From Didymodactylos carnosus (Eukaryota > Rotifera > Eurotatoria > Philodinida > Philodinidae), in assembly GCA_905250885.1 (NCBI GenBank), contig CAJNOQ010000209.1, positions 1 to 63,274 on the forward strand: a stretch of DNA of 63,274 nucleotides, read 5' to 3'. How positions within the stretch are numbered: position 1 is the first letter of the stretch; each line of letters opens with the position of its first letter. This document shows, one piece after another, positions 1 to 11,000 of this stretch. Made by a program: the position numbers and the translations under genes. The notes beneath the pieces are model-generated. The model searched no databases. It worked only from the letters and a program-made list of their open reading frames with translations, and was not told the DNA's origin.

Positions 1-1
1 G

Positions 2-187
2 GGGCCAGTCAGTAAAGATATGAAAAAGAAGCTTCAACCGCAGTCGATTTACGAATGGTTACAAATGGCATGGAAACTACCCAAAAAGTCCGGTGAAAAG
101 CATTATAGAACCTGTCTGGATATTCTGACCAGTTCACTTTGTAGAGAATTCCAAGGGCTATCCAATAGTATGTTTTTGAATAATACA
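2..187 (+). other. Coding-like open frame at window edge, unidentified
   Basis: An open frame enters from the left edge and runs about 61 codons to a TAG at 185-187. The peptide is charged and rich in Lys, Trp and Leu, and contains KKKLQPQSIYEWLQMAWK. This resembles the end of a transposase more than random AT-rich DNA, but I cannot assign a family. A second open frame, offset, continues on the same strand at about 213-471. The septin G-domain exons on the opposite strand stop making sense just where this segment begins, so it may be an insertion that truncated the septin. It could also be chance. Confidence 0.25.
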
Positions 188-374
188 TAGAAGAGTAGAT
201 AGGAGAACTAGTTGAAATAGCTCCGTACAAGACCCTAGCCAGACATGTACCGAAATATGTGGCAAAATCTCAAGGATTTCATGGACATGCCCCTAGTTTT
301 TTCCGGCCAAAGATGTGTTCTACTTCGGTGCTATCTATTGAACCCAAAAAAAGTACAAAAAAAACCTTTCCAAA

Positions 375-1325
375 TCATGGTATTTTTCCCAAGGATTCAC
401 CCAGTTCTGATTTTAATAGGGTATCTGCTTTAGCGATAACTGGTATTATGTTCACTTTATGTTGCAAATGAAATAAGAAATCTCGATCAATTGGTCTCAA
501 TCTAAATAAATGTAGAAGTACAGGTTGTATTTTGAAGAAAGAGAACGATTCTTTTATTTCTACCCTCGAATACTAGGTGGAATGAAATAAAGGCAACAAT
601 ATACACGTTGATCTTGCGCATATTTTCGTTCAACACCAAAACTTGTTTCTGCTTGAAAATACTTTAAAAATTGCTGATCAATAAATTCAGATGTTGGCTT
701 CCAACTTATAAGAAAAATTCCTATAGTTTATATAAATGCTTTTTGGATTCTTCACAATAAACACTTACCAATCTGTCGAGTCGAGACCATCGCCGAATCC
801 CGGTGTATCCACAACTGTTAAGCGCAATTTTACACCTTTTTCTTCAAGTTCGACTGTTCGTGTTTCAGTTTCAACAGTCCGATGGATATGTACTAAAAAA
901 TGGAAGTTTATTCTGATTCTGATCAATGATTTTGTATATAGACCTTACTTTTTCCAACTGGTATTGAGAAACCATATATTCGATCCGAATATAATTCTGT
1001 CATGAACAACGTGTTGACAAATGTTGACTTACCCAAATCAGATTCTCCTGCAGATGTCAAGCAGCAACGAAATTTTATTGATAAAATCTTTCTTTTTTTA
1101 CTATTTATAAGCGTTGATTCAAATTTACTTACCACCAACCATAATTGTGAATTCGAAGCCACGTTTAAGTGTCTTTTTACGTATTTGATCTGGCAGAGTT
1201 GAAAATCCAATAAAATCCTGAAATGCATTGATATTTCGTTGATTCAATGAATAAATATTTTCATCCTCACCTCCATAATTTTTTTTCAGTAAAGTCAGAA
1301 AAGGATGCGTAGACGATGAAGTCAT
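375..1325 (-). CDS. Septin GTPase domain, 3'-truncated
   Basis: Septins are GTP-binding proteins that polymerise into filaments at the cell cortex and division site. Five exons can be read: 1133-1325, 949-1047, 769-892, 564-704 and 501 down to a stop at 375. Phases agree at every join. Start is ATG at 1325 (MTSSSTH). Visible motifs are the P-loop GESDLGKST split across exons 1 and 2, the G3 motif DTPGFGDG in exon 3, the septin stretch [11 protein letters not shown] in exon 4, and [13 protein letters not shown] with the G4 AKAD in exon 5. After KSELGE the frame ends and no septin-like sequence follows to the window edge. The rest of the G domain, the septin unique element and any C-terminal coiled coil are absent, so only about 230 residues remain. 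It may be a gene fragment, or the missing exons may lie outside the window behind an insertion. Family call is firm; function of this copy is doubtful. Confidence 0.85.
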
Positions 1326-2529
1326 TTTAAAAATGCAATAAGTGTACAACTACAATGTTTTTATACTTTTGATGATAGTCTTTTTTTTAATTTTAATTTT
1401 TTTGTTCTATTATAGTTTTATGATCGATTTGTAGTTCTAAATTTACATCAATATAATCAGATAGAAGAATGACCTTTTAGAATGAGGTGTCGATAACAGA
1501 CTATACGAAAAGATTTTCTTCTTTTTTTATAAATAAATCTCTCGGTGGATCGAATTTGGTTGAATTATGAACAAGTGACAGTGCAAAAAAGAGTCATTTC
1601 AGTTTTCACTTATAGATTCTATAGTAAATAAAAATGCAAATGAATGAGTGTTACGCTCTGATGTAACAGAGCTGAGACATGAGCCAATTTAAAGTGCGTA
1701 AGAATGAGACTTACGCTTGTAGTTTTGACGTTCACTCCTGCTATTCGTCGTCTACTCGGTTTTTGTATACAACTCGACATTCTCTGATATAATGTAAATT
1801 TTCAAAATTTAAGGAAATTTATATTTTTCATTGGCACTTCGCTGTGTCTTTTCTTTTTTAAACATAAAACAAAAAACCAATTTATTTCTTCACAAAAAAG
1901 AAAGAGAACATCGTATTCAACTTCACAACTATGTAAGAATTTCAAAATTACGCGTGATTGAAAAGATAAAAAGAAGAAAATAAATTAATAGAATAACTAT
2001 GTTGTTCTACGGATCAATTTATATGGGAAAAAAACGAAACTGTTGTTATATTAGAGAAGGAAATTGCGAAGATATTTGTCACATTTCTATTGTCTTTAGT
2101 CTGTTGTGAACATTAATTAGACTAGAGACATGAGTATGATTGTTGTGATGAATAATGGTATTGTATTTATTTATTATATTCAATAAAGTTATGTAATCCC
2201 TTCTCATTCTTTATTGTTGTTCGTAGTGTTCTAATTCCAATTAGAAATTCTTTTTATACAAAAAAAATCTTCCTTTTCTTTTCTTTTTAATACATCTAAT
2301 CTTGCAACCATGTCGAAAACTTTGCAAGTTGTAAGATGAAACATAGTACAACTATTCTGTACTTCACGTGCACACTCTTAAAATTAAAATCAGCATATGT
2401 CAGAAAAACAGAGAACCATAGTGGAAGAACTGAAGTGGACTATTTCTGGGAGACAAATATACATGCTCATACATATTATTTGAACAAGCTTACAATTTAA
2501 CAGAAGATTTGTAGTTACAGTCAGAAATG
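1326..2529. other. Intergenic spacer, no gene seen
   Basis: AT-rich sequence between the septin start and the next ORF. I see only short repeats, for example an imperfect inverted motif around 1650-1675 containing gttacgctctgatgtaac. This is the upstream side of the septin gene, so its promoter should be here, but no recognisable element stands out. Confidence 0.5.
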
Positions 2530-2901
2530 TTACGTATAATAGCCACTAAAATCCATTGATATTGACTTTGTCTGCGTATGACATAGTGCTGGATCTGGCG
2601 CTTTCCGTATTCGTTGTGTTTTATGCGTTATTTGACTATCAGTAACAGGTGACAATTGATATTTATCTTTAATATAAAATTTATTTGAATGATCTAAAGT
2701 TGCATATGTCGGATAATATTTGTTCGTTTTAATACCAGTAACATCGTAATTATATTTAATTGAATATTCTACTAACTGAACATCAGCTTCTTTTTGTAAT
2801 TTTTCTTGTGCATGTTCACATCCGAGTAGATGAGCACGAAGAACATATCCATTATCAAATGTTTTTAAACATAATGGAAAGCTAATACATGGATACCGCA
2901 T
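2530..2901 (-). CDS. Hypothetical 123-aa protein with N-terminal Cys/His motif
   Basis: A single-exon ORF starting with a true ATG at 2901. An uninterrupted 123-codon frame is unlikely by chance in such AT-rich DNA. Near the N-terminus two Cys and two His are arranged as C-x5-C-x12-H-x5-H (CISFPLC ... RAHLLGCEH), which resembles a C2H2 zinc finger with unusual spacing. The rest is polar, rich in Tyr, Thr and Lys, and ends in SMDFSGYYT. No signal peptide or membrane segment is visible. I do not recognise the family. Small cilium-associated proteins can look like this, but that is only an impression. Confidence 0.45.
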   Translation of the reverse strand: MRYPCISFPLCLKTFDNGYVLRAHLLGCEHAQEKLQKEADVQLVEYSIKYNYDVTGIKTNKYYPTYATLDHSNKFYIKDKYQLSPVTDSQITHKTQRIRKAPDPALCHTQTKSISMDFSGYYT

Positions 2902-3582
2902 GATCAGATCAATTCGTTTAATACAAAATGAAACGTATCACTCTATAAACACTCAATAAATACTCTATTACTGGCTAAGGTTTTCACCATAACAGAACAC
3001 TGAAGAAAACACTTTTTTTTTCACAAGTCAAGTGTGCAAGTTCAATAAAAATTGAAATTTAACTTCATTTTCTGATAAAAATCATGCCTTTGTTGTTGTT
3101 TAGCAAACTATAACAACACAAACTGGTAGGTAGACAAATCTTTTTGTGTTCATATAGAAAAAATGTCAGCAAGGAGATATAAAAAAAAGGTTTTTTTCTT
3201 CATAGAATAAATACAATTCAAGCAACTATAGAAATAATTTGCACACTTATGTTTCAACACATTTTTCAATTTGTAAGCAAAAATATTTGATCATACTTTA
3301 ACTATTTTGTCGATGAATATTTAGTCGTAATTGTAGAATGATTCAGGAAGAAGTTCCGAACATTATGTATAGATTAATGATTCTAATTGTTGATTAATTA
3401 TCATCAAGTACCCAAACCCGTATTAACTAGACTGTGGATATAAAGAGTGGCCCAGAAGTTCTGACTCGATTTGAATAATAAATTTTTCTATAGTGAAACA
3501 AGTGATTGTAAATTTGTCTCTATGAAGAAACGATGCAGTAAAAAACGCTCTACAAGATGACTATTGATTGACCCTGTTAGCA

Positions 3583-3699
3583 TGTGTTCATTCTTAAATT
3601 CAAGTAGTTGTGTATAAAATTATTCAATGTTACAAATAAGTTCTTTCTCATCAAGTTCTTAATTTTATACACAACTACTTGAATTTAAGAATGAACACA
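3583..3699. repeat. Perfect 40-bp-arm hairpin
   Basis: Arms 3583-3622 and 3660-3699 are exact reverse complements over 40 bp, beginning tgtgttcattcttaaattca, with a 37-bp loop. The right arm lies immediately before the Penelope-like debris. It could be a foldback MITE or a terminal structure of the neighbouring element. Confidence 0.85.
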
Positions 3700-3783
3700 C
3701 ATTATGAGAATAGTGATGCTGGTGAAACAATTTCTTATAAGCTAACTTCAGAGCAGATTAATGATGCATTAAAGTTACGATAA

Positions 3784-4422
3784 ATTACGGATCGTTTTCT
3801 TGTTAAAAGATCACCCGAGCTTATTCGAAAATATCAGTATTCATACACTAATTGTGATATTGTTATTGTTATACTAAGTTTGACTAGTGATAAAAATATT
3901 ATCGTTTGTAAACCTGATTAGGGATCGGACAGTTTCAGCTCCTATAGTTTCTAAGAACTGGTCGAGAAAACTGATTACTAGTTTAGTTCTTGTAGAATGC
4001 GAACTGCTGACCAGTCTTTTCAAAAGAACGGGAACTGGTATCAGTTCTTTTTAAGAATTAAGAATACAATAAAATCGATGTAGCTGGTTATACTAACTTG
4101 GTTTAGTCAACTAAACGTACCATCTGCCTCTGACACCCTATACAAAGTTAATGTAACTAGGTTCACCGGTTTTATTTTATTTTTAATCTTTGGAACGAAC
4201 TGGAACTTCCTAAACCTGATAAAGATTGCGAGGTGGCTATACTTGATCAAGGTGAGCATACAAAAACCAATGATATTCTAAACGATCAAAAACTTTTAGA
4301 CCTACGATGATCCTACCACCAAAAAGAAAGATCGTTTTAGTCGTCTTTTATATGATTTGAAGAAGCATGGCTCGATTACCGAGCAAGAATACAGAGTGGC
4401 TATACATGTCAGTTCTCAATAA
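3784..4422 (+). mobile_element. Penelope-like retroelement remnant (N-terminal RT region)
   Basis: Two reading segments on the plus strand resemble the region just upstream of and into the reverse transcriptase of Penelope-like elements. The first (3784-3918) ends in DKNIIVCKPD. The second (from 4221) begins KDCEVAILDQGEHTK, continues NDILNDQKLLDL, shifts by one base near 4305, and goes on with DDPTTKKKDRFSRLLYDLKK and SITEQEY to a TAA at 4420-4422. KPDKG followed by a hydrophobic strand and later a DP/LKK/G-x-I-x-E-x-Y block is typical of these RTs. The catalytic core is not recognisable downstream. Stops, a frameshift and an inserted MITE show it is dead. Confidence 0.5.
3919..4212. mobile_element. 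294-bp MITE with 8-bp target duplication inside the RT remnant
   Basis: The sequence aacctgat occurs at 3911-3918 and again at 4213-4220, exactly flanking this insert. Removing the insert and one copy brings the interrupted KPD/K reading frame back into register, which supports a true insertion. The ends begin tagg...ccta, and an 8-bp duplication with such short ends suits a hAT-type non-autonomous element. The terminal inverted repeats are weak beyond the first four bases. No coding capacity. Confidence 0.7.
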
Positions 4423-4739
4423 TTTTCCTTTTGTTTTGTTGTTATAATGCTTTTTTCCGGGATACTTATGCAATTAAATTTTTTCCTAACACGTAGATTT
4501 GCTGAGCAGATCTGTTCATTTTAAGACCTGGCACAACTCTGTTTGACCTTGCGTTAAAAAGTTACAAGTATTTTTCTATAAGTCGTCAAATGGACCAACC
4601 AATGCACAGCGAGGTACATCTGAAGTGCTTCTCAAAATCTTTTAATAAACTTCAAGCTAGAATGTTCGGGGTTGCTTTATTTTAAACTAGACAACTAACT
4701 AAATGGGCTAACTGACACAGATTTTTCAAAACTTGAATA

Positions 4740-4789
4740 CTGAGATAATTAAATGGACAATTTTATAAAATTGTCTGTTTAATTATCTC
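4740..4789. repeat. Imperfect 50-bp palindrome
   Basis: The sequence from tgagataattaaatggaca to gtttaattatctca folds onto itself with arms of about 25 bp and two mismatched positions, with practically no loop. It lies in the degraded element region. Confidence 0.7.
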
Positions 4790-6137
4790 AAATATTTAAG
4801 TATTTTAATAAAATACTATTATTTAGAAATGATCCGATTTTTCAATTAGATCTTAGTTTTTGGTAAACTGGTGATTTCTAGAAAACCAGGAAGGATTTTC
4901 GAGCTGTTGATTGTCTCGAATATCAATAAAGGCTTAATCGAAAAATCGACGCAGATCAGCTCGGGTAGTTAGGTATCTAGTTTAAAATAAAAGAAACCCT
5001 AGCTTAAAGGACATTAAAATATCTTCGGAAAAACTTCAGGGTTCTTTTTGAACCTTGGTCTCTGCAAAACTCCTAAACAGCAAAACTTAGAGACAAAATT
5101 TGGACTGACAATACAAGTATCGTTTTAGGCTATTTTTAGGGCTTTTACGAAAAAACTTTTTAACGAGGTAAGTCCGAATGAAAAAAATTTGGAACTCTTC
5201 CTATATATGTTGCCTCTACCTACGATAAAATCCTGAGCCAAAAACTCAAACATCGATTGAGCAACTGGTACACAAAAAGGCTGTCCCACTCGTGCAATGA
5301 CTCTTAAATATCACTGAAGTACTCAGATAGACAGCGATATTAAAAACGCACGAATCTTATATTCCCGAGTCCATAGAGAAGGTTTTCTCCATTCTTTTCA
5401 TAATTTTCGATAGGCAAACTCTGAATATTCCGAGAAAAAGGTCAACTACTTTATGGACCGAACATATCTATGATCCATTTCATATTAAGTAGAAGGCAAG
5501 AAAATTTTAGCTCTATATCTTAGAAAGGAAAAGGAGTCAAGATCGGGTTTGAGCGATCGTGTAGCGAAGAGTACATAACTGTATACTGAAGCCGAAGTTC
5601 TCCATCGGGTCTCAGGTGTTTTGCGAAGAGACCTTTAGAAAACCATGTCTTCGAGCGAAGAAGCATTGGTTGATTTCAGTCGAAAGAAGCTCGGATGCAT
5701 AAGACGATTTCACAAAATCTGTTCTGGCCTTTCCTGTCTAAGAAAATCTGAATGTCACACCTGTTCGTCGGTTTGCATCGTTGTACTGTGGACAACCGAT
5801 TTCATGTCGCTGTCTTCGTCGATTTTCAGTTCATTCAATTTCGACTTTGTCTTTCTTTTCTTCTTGTTGCGCGAAGCTTGTTGTTCTGATTCACATAAAA
5901 GCTCTTGCATGGCCTTGTAGCATGGCATAGCGTCTCGTCTGGTTCTTCTCATGTCAACTTGTTTGTGTAAATCTTCGAGTCGGTGGTCGCCATCATCGAA
6001 TCGTCGCACTTCGAATGGATTAAGAATGGTCAATCCAGAGTTGCAATCATCTCACGGTAATTGTTGTTAGGAAAAATTTTGAACAATTTGTAGGTGGTGA
6101 GAAGATGAGTTGCCTTCGTCAATGCAACTCATTCCTC
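4790..6137. other. Degenerate spacer, probable transposon debris
   Basis: No intact gene. Short broken frames on the plus strand at about 5200-5500 (for example KILSQKLKHRLSNWY) may be leftovers of the same retroelement but cannot be assigned. At 5645-6033 both strands carry open frames of about 90 codons; the minus frame is strongly charged (a KKKRKTKSK patch) but lacks an ATG at its 5' end. Confidence 0.35.
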
Positions 6138-6624
6138 TATTCTGACACTACTGGAAAATGATGACTACAGAAAGAAGATGAATTGCCTCCGTCGATCTTT
6201 TCTCGAACATTTTTAAAACAAAACATCTACTCACAAAAACACCGAAAAGATAAAAATTCGATTTACTCTTCCAGCAGACTGTAGTGAAAAAAACACCATC
6301 TTTTTTCTGATGTATTTTTTATTGTTTGATTTCTATTTGTTATTTATGGCCAATATATCATGCGATGCAGTGGAATCTGTACTTTCACGCTATATATCCA
6401 TTATTGAAAAGAAAGCAAACTATAATAGTTTAAAGTAAGAAATACATAGGGGGGAAAACCGATTGAGGTACGCTGTATACTGAATCGAACGTTCTAAGAA
6501 AACTGGCTAAACCAGTCTGCGTACAGCGTGACATACGGACTCAGAGGTCCAAAATCTACCCGTAAGAATGAAAAGCTTTCCCCGACGGAAATATTTTAAA
6601 AAATTTTCCAGTAGTGTCAGAATA
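6138..6624. repeat. 487-bp segment with perfect 22-bp inverted ends
   Basis: The ends tattctgacactactggaaa (6138 onward) and its reverse complement (ending 6624) match exactly over 22 bp. Internally there are near-copies of gaagatgaattgcctccgtc and an inverted gtacgctgta motif around 6473-6520. No coding sequence. This looks like a non-autonomous DNA element. Confidence 0.55.
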
Positions 6625-6953
6625 ATTTTTTCTGCAGTTATTTTTCAGCGAAAAATTCTGTTTTGCAGAAACTTTTCTGAAAAATTTCCCCAAATCAGAG
6701 ACCTTTTCCCCCGACGGACGTCGGAGCAAACGGGTATATTCTACACCTCTTAACAGACTGCTTTATCTTATGTCCTACTATCCTCAAGTACAGTCAGAAA
6801 GACTATCAGTCCTTGGAAGCGGAAGTTCAGTTTATTACCTGGTTTTTTGGCCGGGTATGTTATAAAAGTCGAAAAACAAGCGCCAGTCTACTACGTCAGC
6901 TCACTTGTTTGCTAGTAGAGAATACTTTTTATAGGAGAGATATTCGTTTTAGA

Positions 6954-7101
6954 ACAATTTGTAGGTGTTCTTCTCCTGGATTCGATCTTCCAACCTTCCA
7001 TACGCTGTACTTCTCCAGCAATGGGAAAATGCGTAGCTGGAGAAGTAAAGCGTATGAAAGGTCGGAAGATCGAATCCAGGAGAAGAACACCTAAAAATTG
7101 T
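6954..7101. repeat. Long hairpin with ~65-bp arms
   Basis: Arms 6954-7019 and 7036-7101 are reverse complements with only a few mismatches, including the block ttctcctggattcgatcttc, around a 16-bp loop. The arm length and near identity mark a foldback MITE. A precursor of small RNA is an alternative if the site is transcribed. Confidence 0.8.
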
Positions 7102-7448
7102 TTGCTAGATACATTTTGTCGAACTTTCTAATCGAAGATGTTTTTCTTCATAAGGCTGACATAACGGTGAATCAGATATGAGAGAGATCGATTTTAAAGT
7201 ATAAAAGCTTCTCCCCACTAAACTTTTAACCAATTTTTTCATCAGATAAATACTGGAATATCTAATGCTTTTCTTAAAAAACAATCCAAATAACAACAAC
7301 AATAAAATGAAACACAAATATATAACGAATCACCTTTTCAAATGAGATCACACTATGCTACTGTTCTTTTAACAAGCTCAAGAAAAAATATGCAAGATTT
7401 ATCTGTAAATGTCAATAACAAGAATGAATGATCACCCCCAAAATCCGT

Positions 7449-8080
7449 TTAACCCGATGTTGTAAAATATTTTGCTGCTTCTAGACCAAGATTATTTTTA
7501 CGAACAAAATCACGTATATGAAATTGTTTACGTTGACTATCTTGTACTTTATCATGTTGAACCGTATCGTTTGAGATATACAATAAGAAAACATAACGAT
7601 GTGGTCCTGTACCACTCGGAGGACTTGGACCCATGTAATTGCCTTTGAAGAGAAAGCGACAGATAGTTAGAGATTTCTCATTATCAGTTCGAACTTACAT
7701 ATGGTTGTTCCATCGCTAAAATCCATTTTTTGTGCATTAGCCACAATATAATGAAGATATGGACCATTAGCAGGATTATCGCGGGAAGGCGCATCCGGAT
7801 CAATCACTACCTTTAATTACGGAAGAAACAGTAAATAAATTTTTTTGGTATTAGCCGTTATACTGACCAATGTCAAAAACTGATTTTTCGCTTTTAATTT
7901 TGTATTATCAACTTCAATTACAGGTTTTGTTTTTGACTCATCTTTTGTTAATTCGGTGTTATGATCAACAGTGGTCTCACCATATGTAACCTCAAACAGA
8001 TCACCGTGTGGGGCACCTTCTTTTAATTCTTTCAATACGTATTCAACATCTTCTCTGTGATCGCCTTTGTTTCCACTCAT
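7449..8080 (-). CDS. Phosphatidylethanolamine-binding protein (PEBP family)
   Basis: PEBP/RKIP proteins are small cytosolic proteins with an anion-binding pocket; members bind phospholipids and can regulate kinases or proteases. Three exons: 7868-8080, 7699-7810 and 7449-7642, phases 0 and 1, giving 172 aa. The ATG at 8080 is the natural start. Signature motifs are present: VVIDPDAPSRDNP in exon 2 (the DPD-x-P pocket motif), HYIVANA, then exon 3 GPSPPSGTGPHRYVFLLY with the conserved GxHRY. Length is slightly below the usual ~185 residues because the C-terminus is short. The first donor is GTCAGT, unusual but phase-correct. No signal peptide, so intracellular. Which PEBP subfamily it belongs to cannot be told by eye. 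Confidence 0.93.
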
Positions 8081-11000
8081 CGTTGAAAATACAAGTAGAT
8101 AAATAAATAAACAATGAAATCTAAAACAGAAAAGAAGTCATTCTAAGTTTTTTGAGTTATGCAGCAGCAATACTTTACAGTTACTTGTAGATTACAGCAC
8201 AATGCATTGCCTGGTCAAACTATTATACATCTACCGTTCTCAAATTATGTTTTCTTCACAATTGTTTTCTTTTTCTGTCCATCAGAACTATTATTACATT
8301 AGTTCGATTTATGTTATCAAGTTCTAACGGTAGTTTATCTTACTTTTATACAGCACAAAATTATATGAGAAAAAAAGCATTTACAGCACCTCGTGCTCCT
8401 TGTTAATAATCACTAGAAAACGTAAATTTTTACTCCAGTCGTTGAAACCATAAAGCTTTCCCTTGAGTGTTCCGTGGACAACGTCAAGCTTAGCAATAAA
8501 AAGTCAGTGAGATTGCATCACCTATCCTGTGGTCTTATATAACACACTGAGAAAGCAGAAATGTTTCTTAGAAGAATAGGGTGTTCCAAATAAAAAGTGT
8601 AAATTCTAAGGCATCCTTACTAGTCGTTCAAACTCGAAAACTCGTATAGTCGACTTAAAAAAGCAATAAAATCCTAAACAAAAAACTAGATCCACATTCT
8701 GCTGCTACCTTTTGCTGCTTCTTCTCCTCCTCTATGATATAGCATTACATGTTTGCTAGAAAAGTAATTATAAAGAATTTAGGCGAATGTTCTTTATGAT
8801 GTTAGTTCTTTGCCTACGTCTACATTACACGACATATTTTATTAGTTCATTCGCTTCCATTGGTTTTTTCAATCTAAAACTGCAATGCATTCTTCTCAGT
8901 TAGTTTCTATTTTTTAAAGAAAGATGTCACTAATAGCACGTTGAAAAAACATATAATCTCTGCACGATCACAGTTCAGTTGCATCCTGAATATAGAATGA
9001 GGAAAGAGCATACTATACACATAGTTGAATTCTAGAGCGTGTTCTGACGCGCTCTCGCGTCAGCAAATCCTAACCGAGTTCGAAATGACACCGCTCCGAC
9101 GCTCCTGGGGATTGACCAATGTGAAAATACTGAAAATGACCCTCTCGAATAATTTGCGGGACGTTGTATGAGCTACAAATGCGCTTCGAGCTGCATATGT
9201 GTATAAGTTATTTGACCATAACGCATGTGTAGGAGATGCAGCTAATCACTGATTGATCGATGTTTAATAGGGTGTGGGTCCTTAACCTAGTTCTATAAAC
9301 TTGGTTAACTTAACCAAGTTGGCAAATTGCCAAACTGAGTGCGTTAATACGGGACAAGATTGAAGAGATTAGGGTTAAACTAAGTTAAAATGTGTCGTGT
9401 GAACGTGGCGTAATCCACTTTGGCAGTAAGAGAACCATCGAAAAGTGAATCACAAAGGAGTCAATTAGAGAATAAAAATTCAAATGAACGTACTTCTCTT
9501 ACAGAATAAGGAAAAATACCTTTAAATTTTAAAGGAAAATCACTACATTTTAAAAATGTAATAGGTTACCCTTTTCAGCGTAACGGGAGCATTTTGTAAC
9601 GCAGGCTAAGGTGTTCGGTCGGAATAGTCGAGATAAATTGTGTTATTATTTGACTAAGAAAACAACAATTGATGATATTACTTTTAACAGATTAGCACAA
9701 CTCGTATAAATTTCGTGTGTGTCATCAATGTGTGTCATGAATTAATTGGCAACACAAGAGAAAGGAAAAAGAATTGATACGTAACATAAATTAATTTGGT
9801 AACTTTGCAATATTATTATATTTTGGTAAATCATAACATACATAACGTTTCATTGGACTTTACCAATGTAAATACATGCACACACAATAGTATTACTATT
9901 ACATAATTTTTATTCAAATATCTTTGAGAATTTTTGAAAAATAATGACCTTCTGTACCTAAAGATGAGTGCAATATCTTTGAACAAGACAGTTTTTTTGA
10001 GTAGCAATCAAACATATACAGGTGATAATACAACAACACATACAGGTTGGACATTAACTATCTCATATAAGAGCAATATCAGATCTGAAGAGTCTTGTGA
10101 CATATTCACAGTATATTCAAATCCATCTGAATTCTTTCATCTAAATCTGTCTATAACGAGATATGTCCAACATTATAAAAGTCTCAGATCAACCTATAAA
10201 TGTATTAAAATATCATTGAACTTTCTCAAATATGAAATAATAAAATTTAGAAGCTGCTCAGAAAATACAAGTGTGTTGTTGTGTACCTTTACTAATATCT
10301 TCAGTAGCAAATGGTAATGACATTTTTTGTTTCTCAATAACGATAATGCTTTGCAAAGTTCATTTCTTCTGTGGTTGAACGTTCACCATGCTGATCGTCT
10401 TGATAGTTTTTATTCTTTTGAACTGCCTTATGGTGGTCTACAACAGACTCTTCAGCCTCCACATTGTACTTTCAACTAAGAATTAACACCACGACCACAG
10501 CTGCATTATTCTTTTTCTAGTTCTGAGACGCTTCTTAATTAGCTTATACTTTAGTCTGTTATCTTCCAAATTTACAATTGTTCCCCTTTGAGAATATATA
10601 CGAAAAAATGTTCTCCTTTCAGATTATGTATAAACAATTGTGTTCTCCTCCAGGAGCGCATCATTTGAAATTGTTCTCAGTTAAGAAATAATTAGGAAAA
10701 TTGTTCTCATTAGAGAAGTCACCGTATATATACATATATATACACACAACATGATCACCAGTAAACTTGAGCAACATATGAATAGCACCATAAAAAACAG
10801 AACAAATTACATTATATACACTTAGTCTATATAATATACGGAAGGTCATATTTATTTAAACTATTAATATCTTACAAACAGATGAATATAGATTGTATCT
10901 TCATATAACTTTATTGTATTGTTTTCACGTATGTATGGGCCAAATTGCATTTCTAGGTGTAGAACCGAATGACATTTACGAACACTCTAAATAACTGAAA

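Noticed and set aside
5645..6033. Overlapping open frames on both strands, the minus one strongly charged
   Set aside because: The minus frame lacks an ATG at its start and neither resembles a family; possible transposon debris but unsupported.
9964..10317. 118-codon ATG-started frame, Thr/Ser/Asn-rich
   Set aside because: No domain, no splice context and a composition expected of AT-rich noise; kept only as part of the spacer description.
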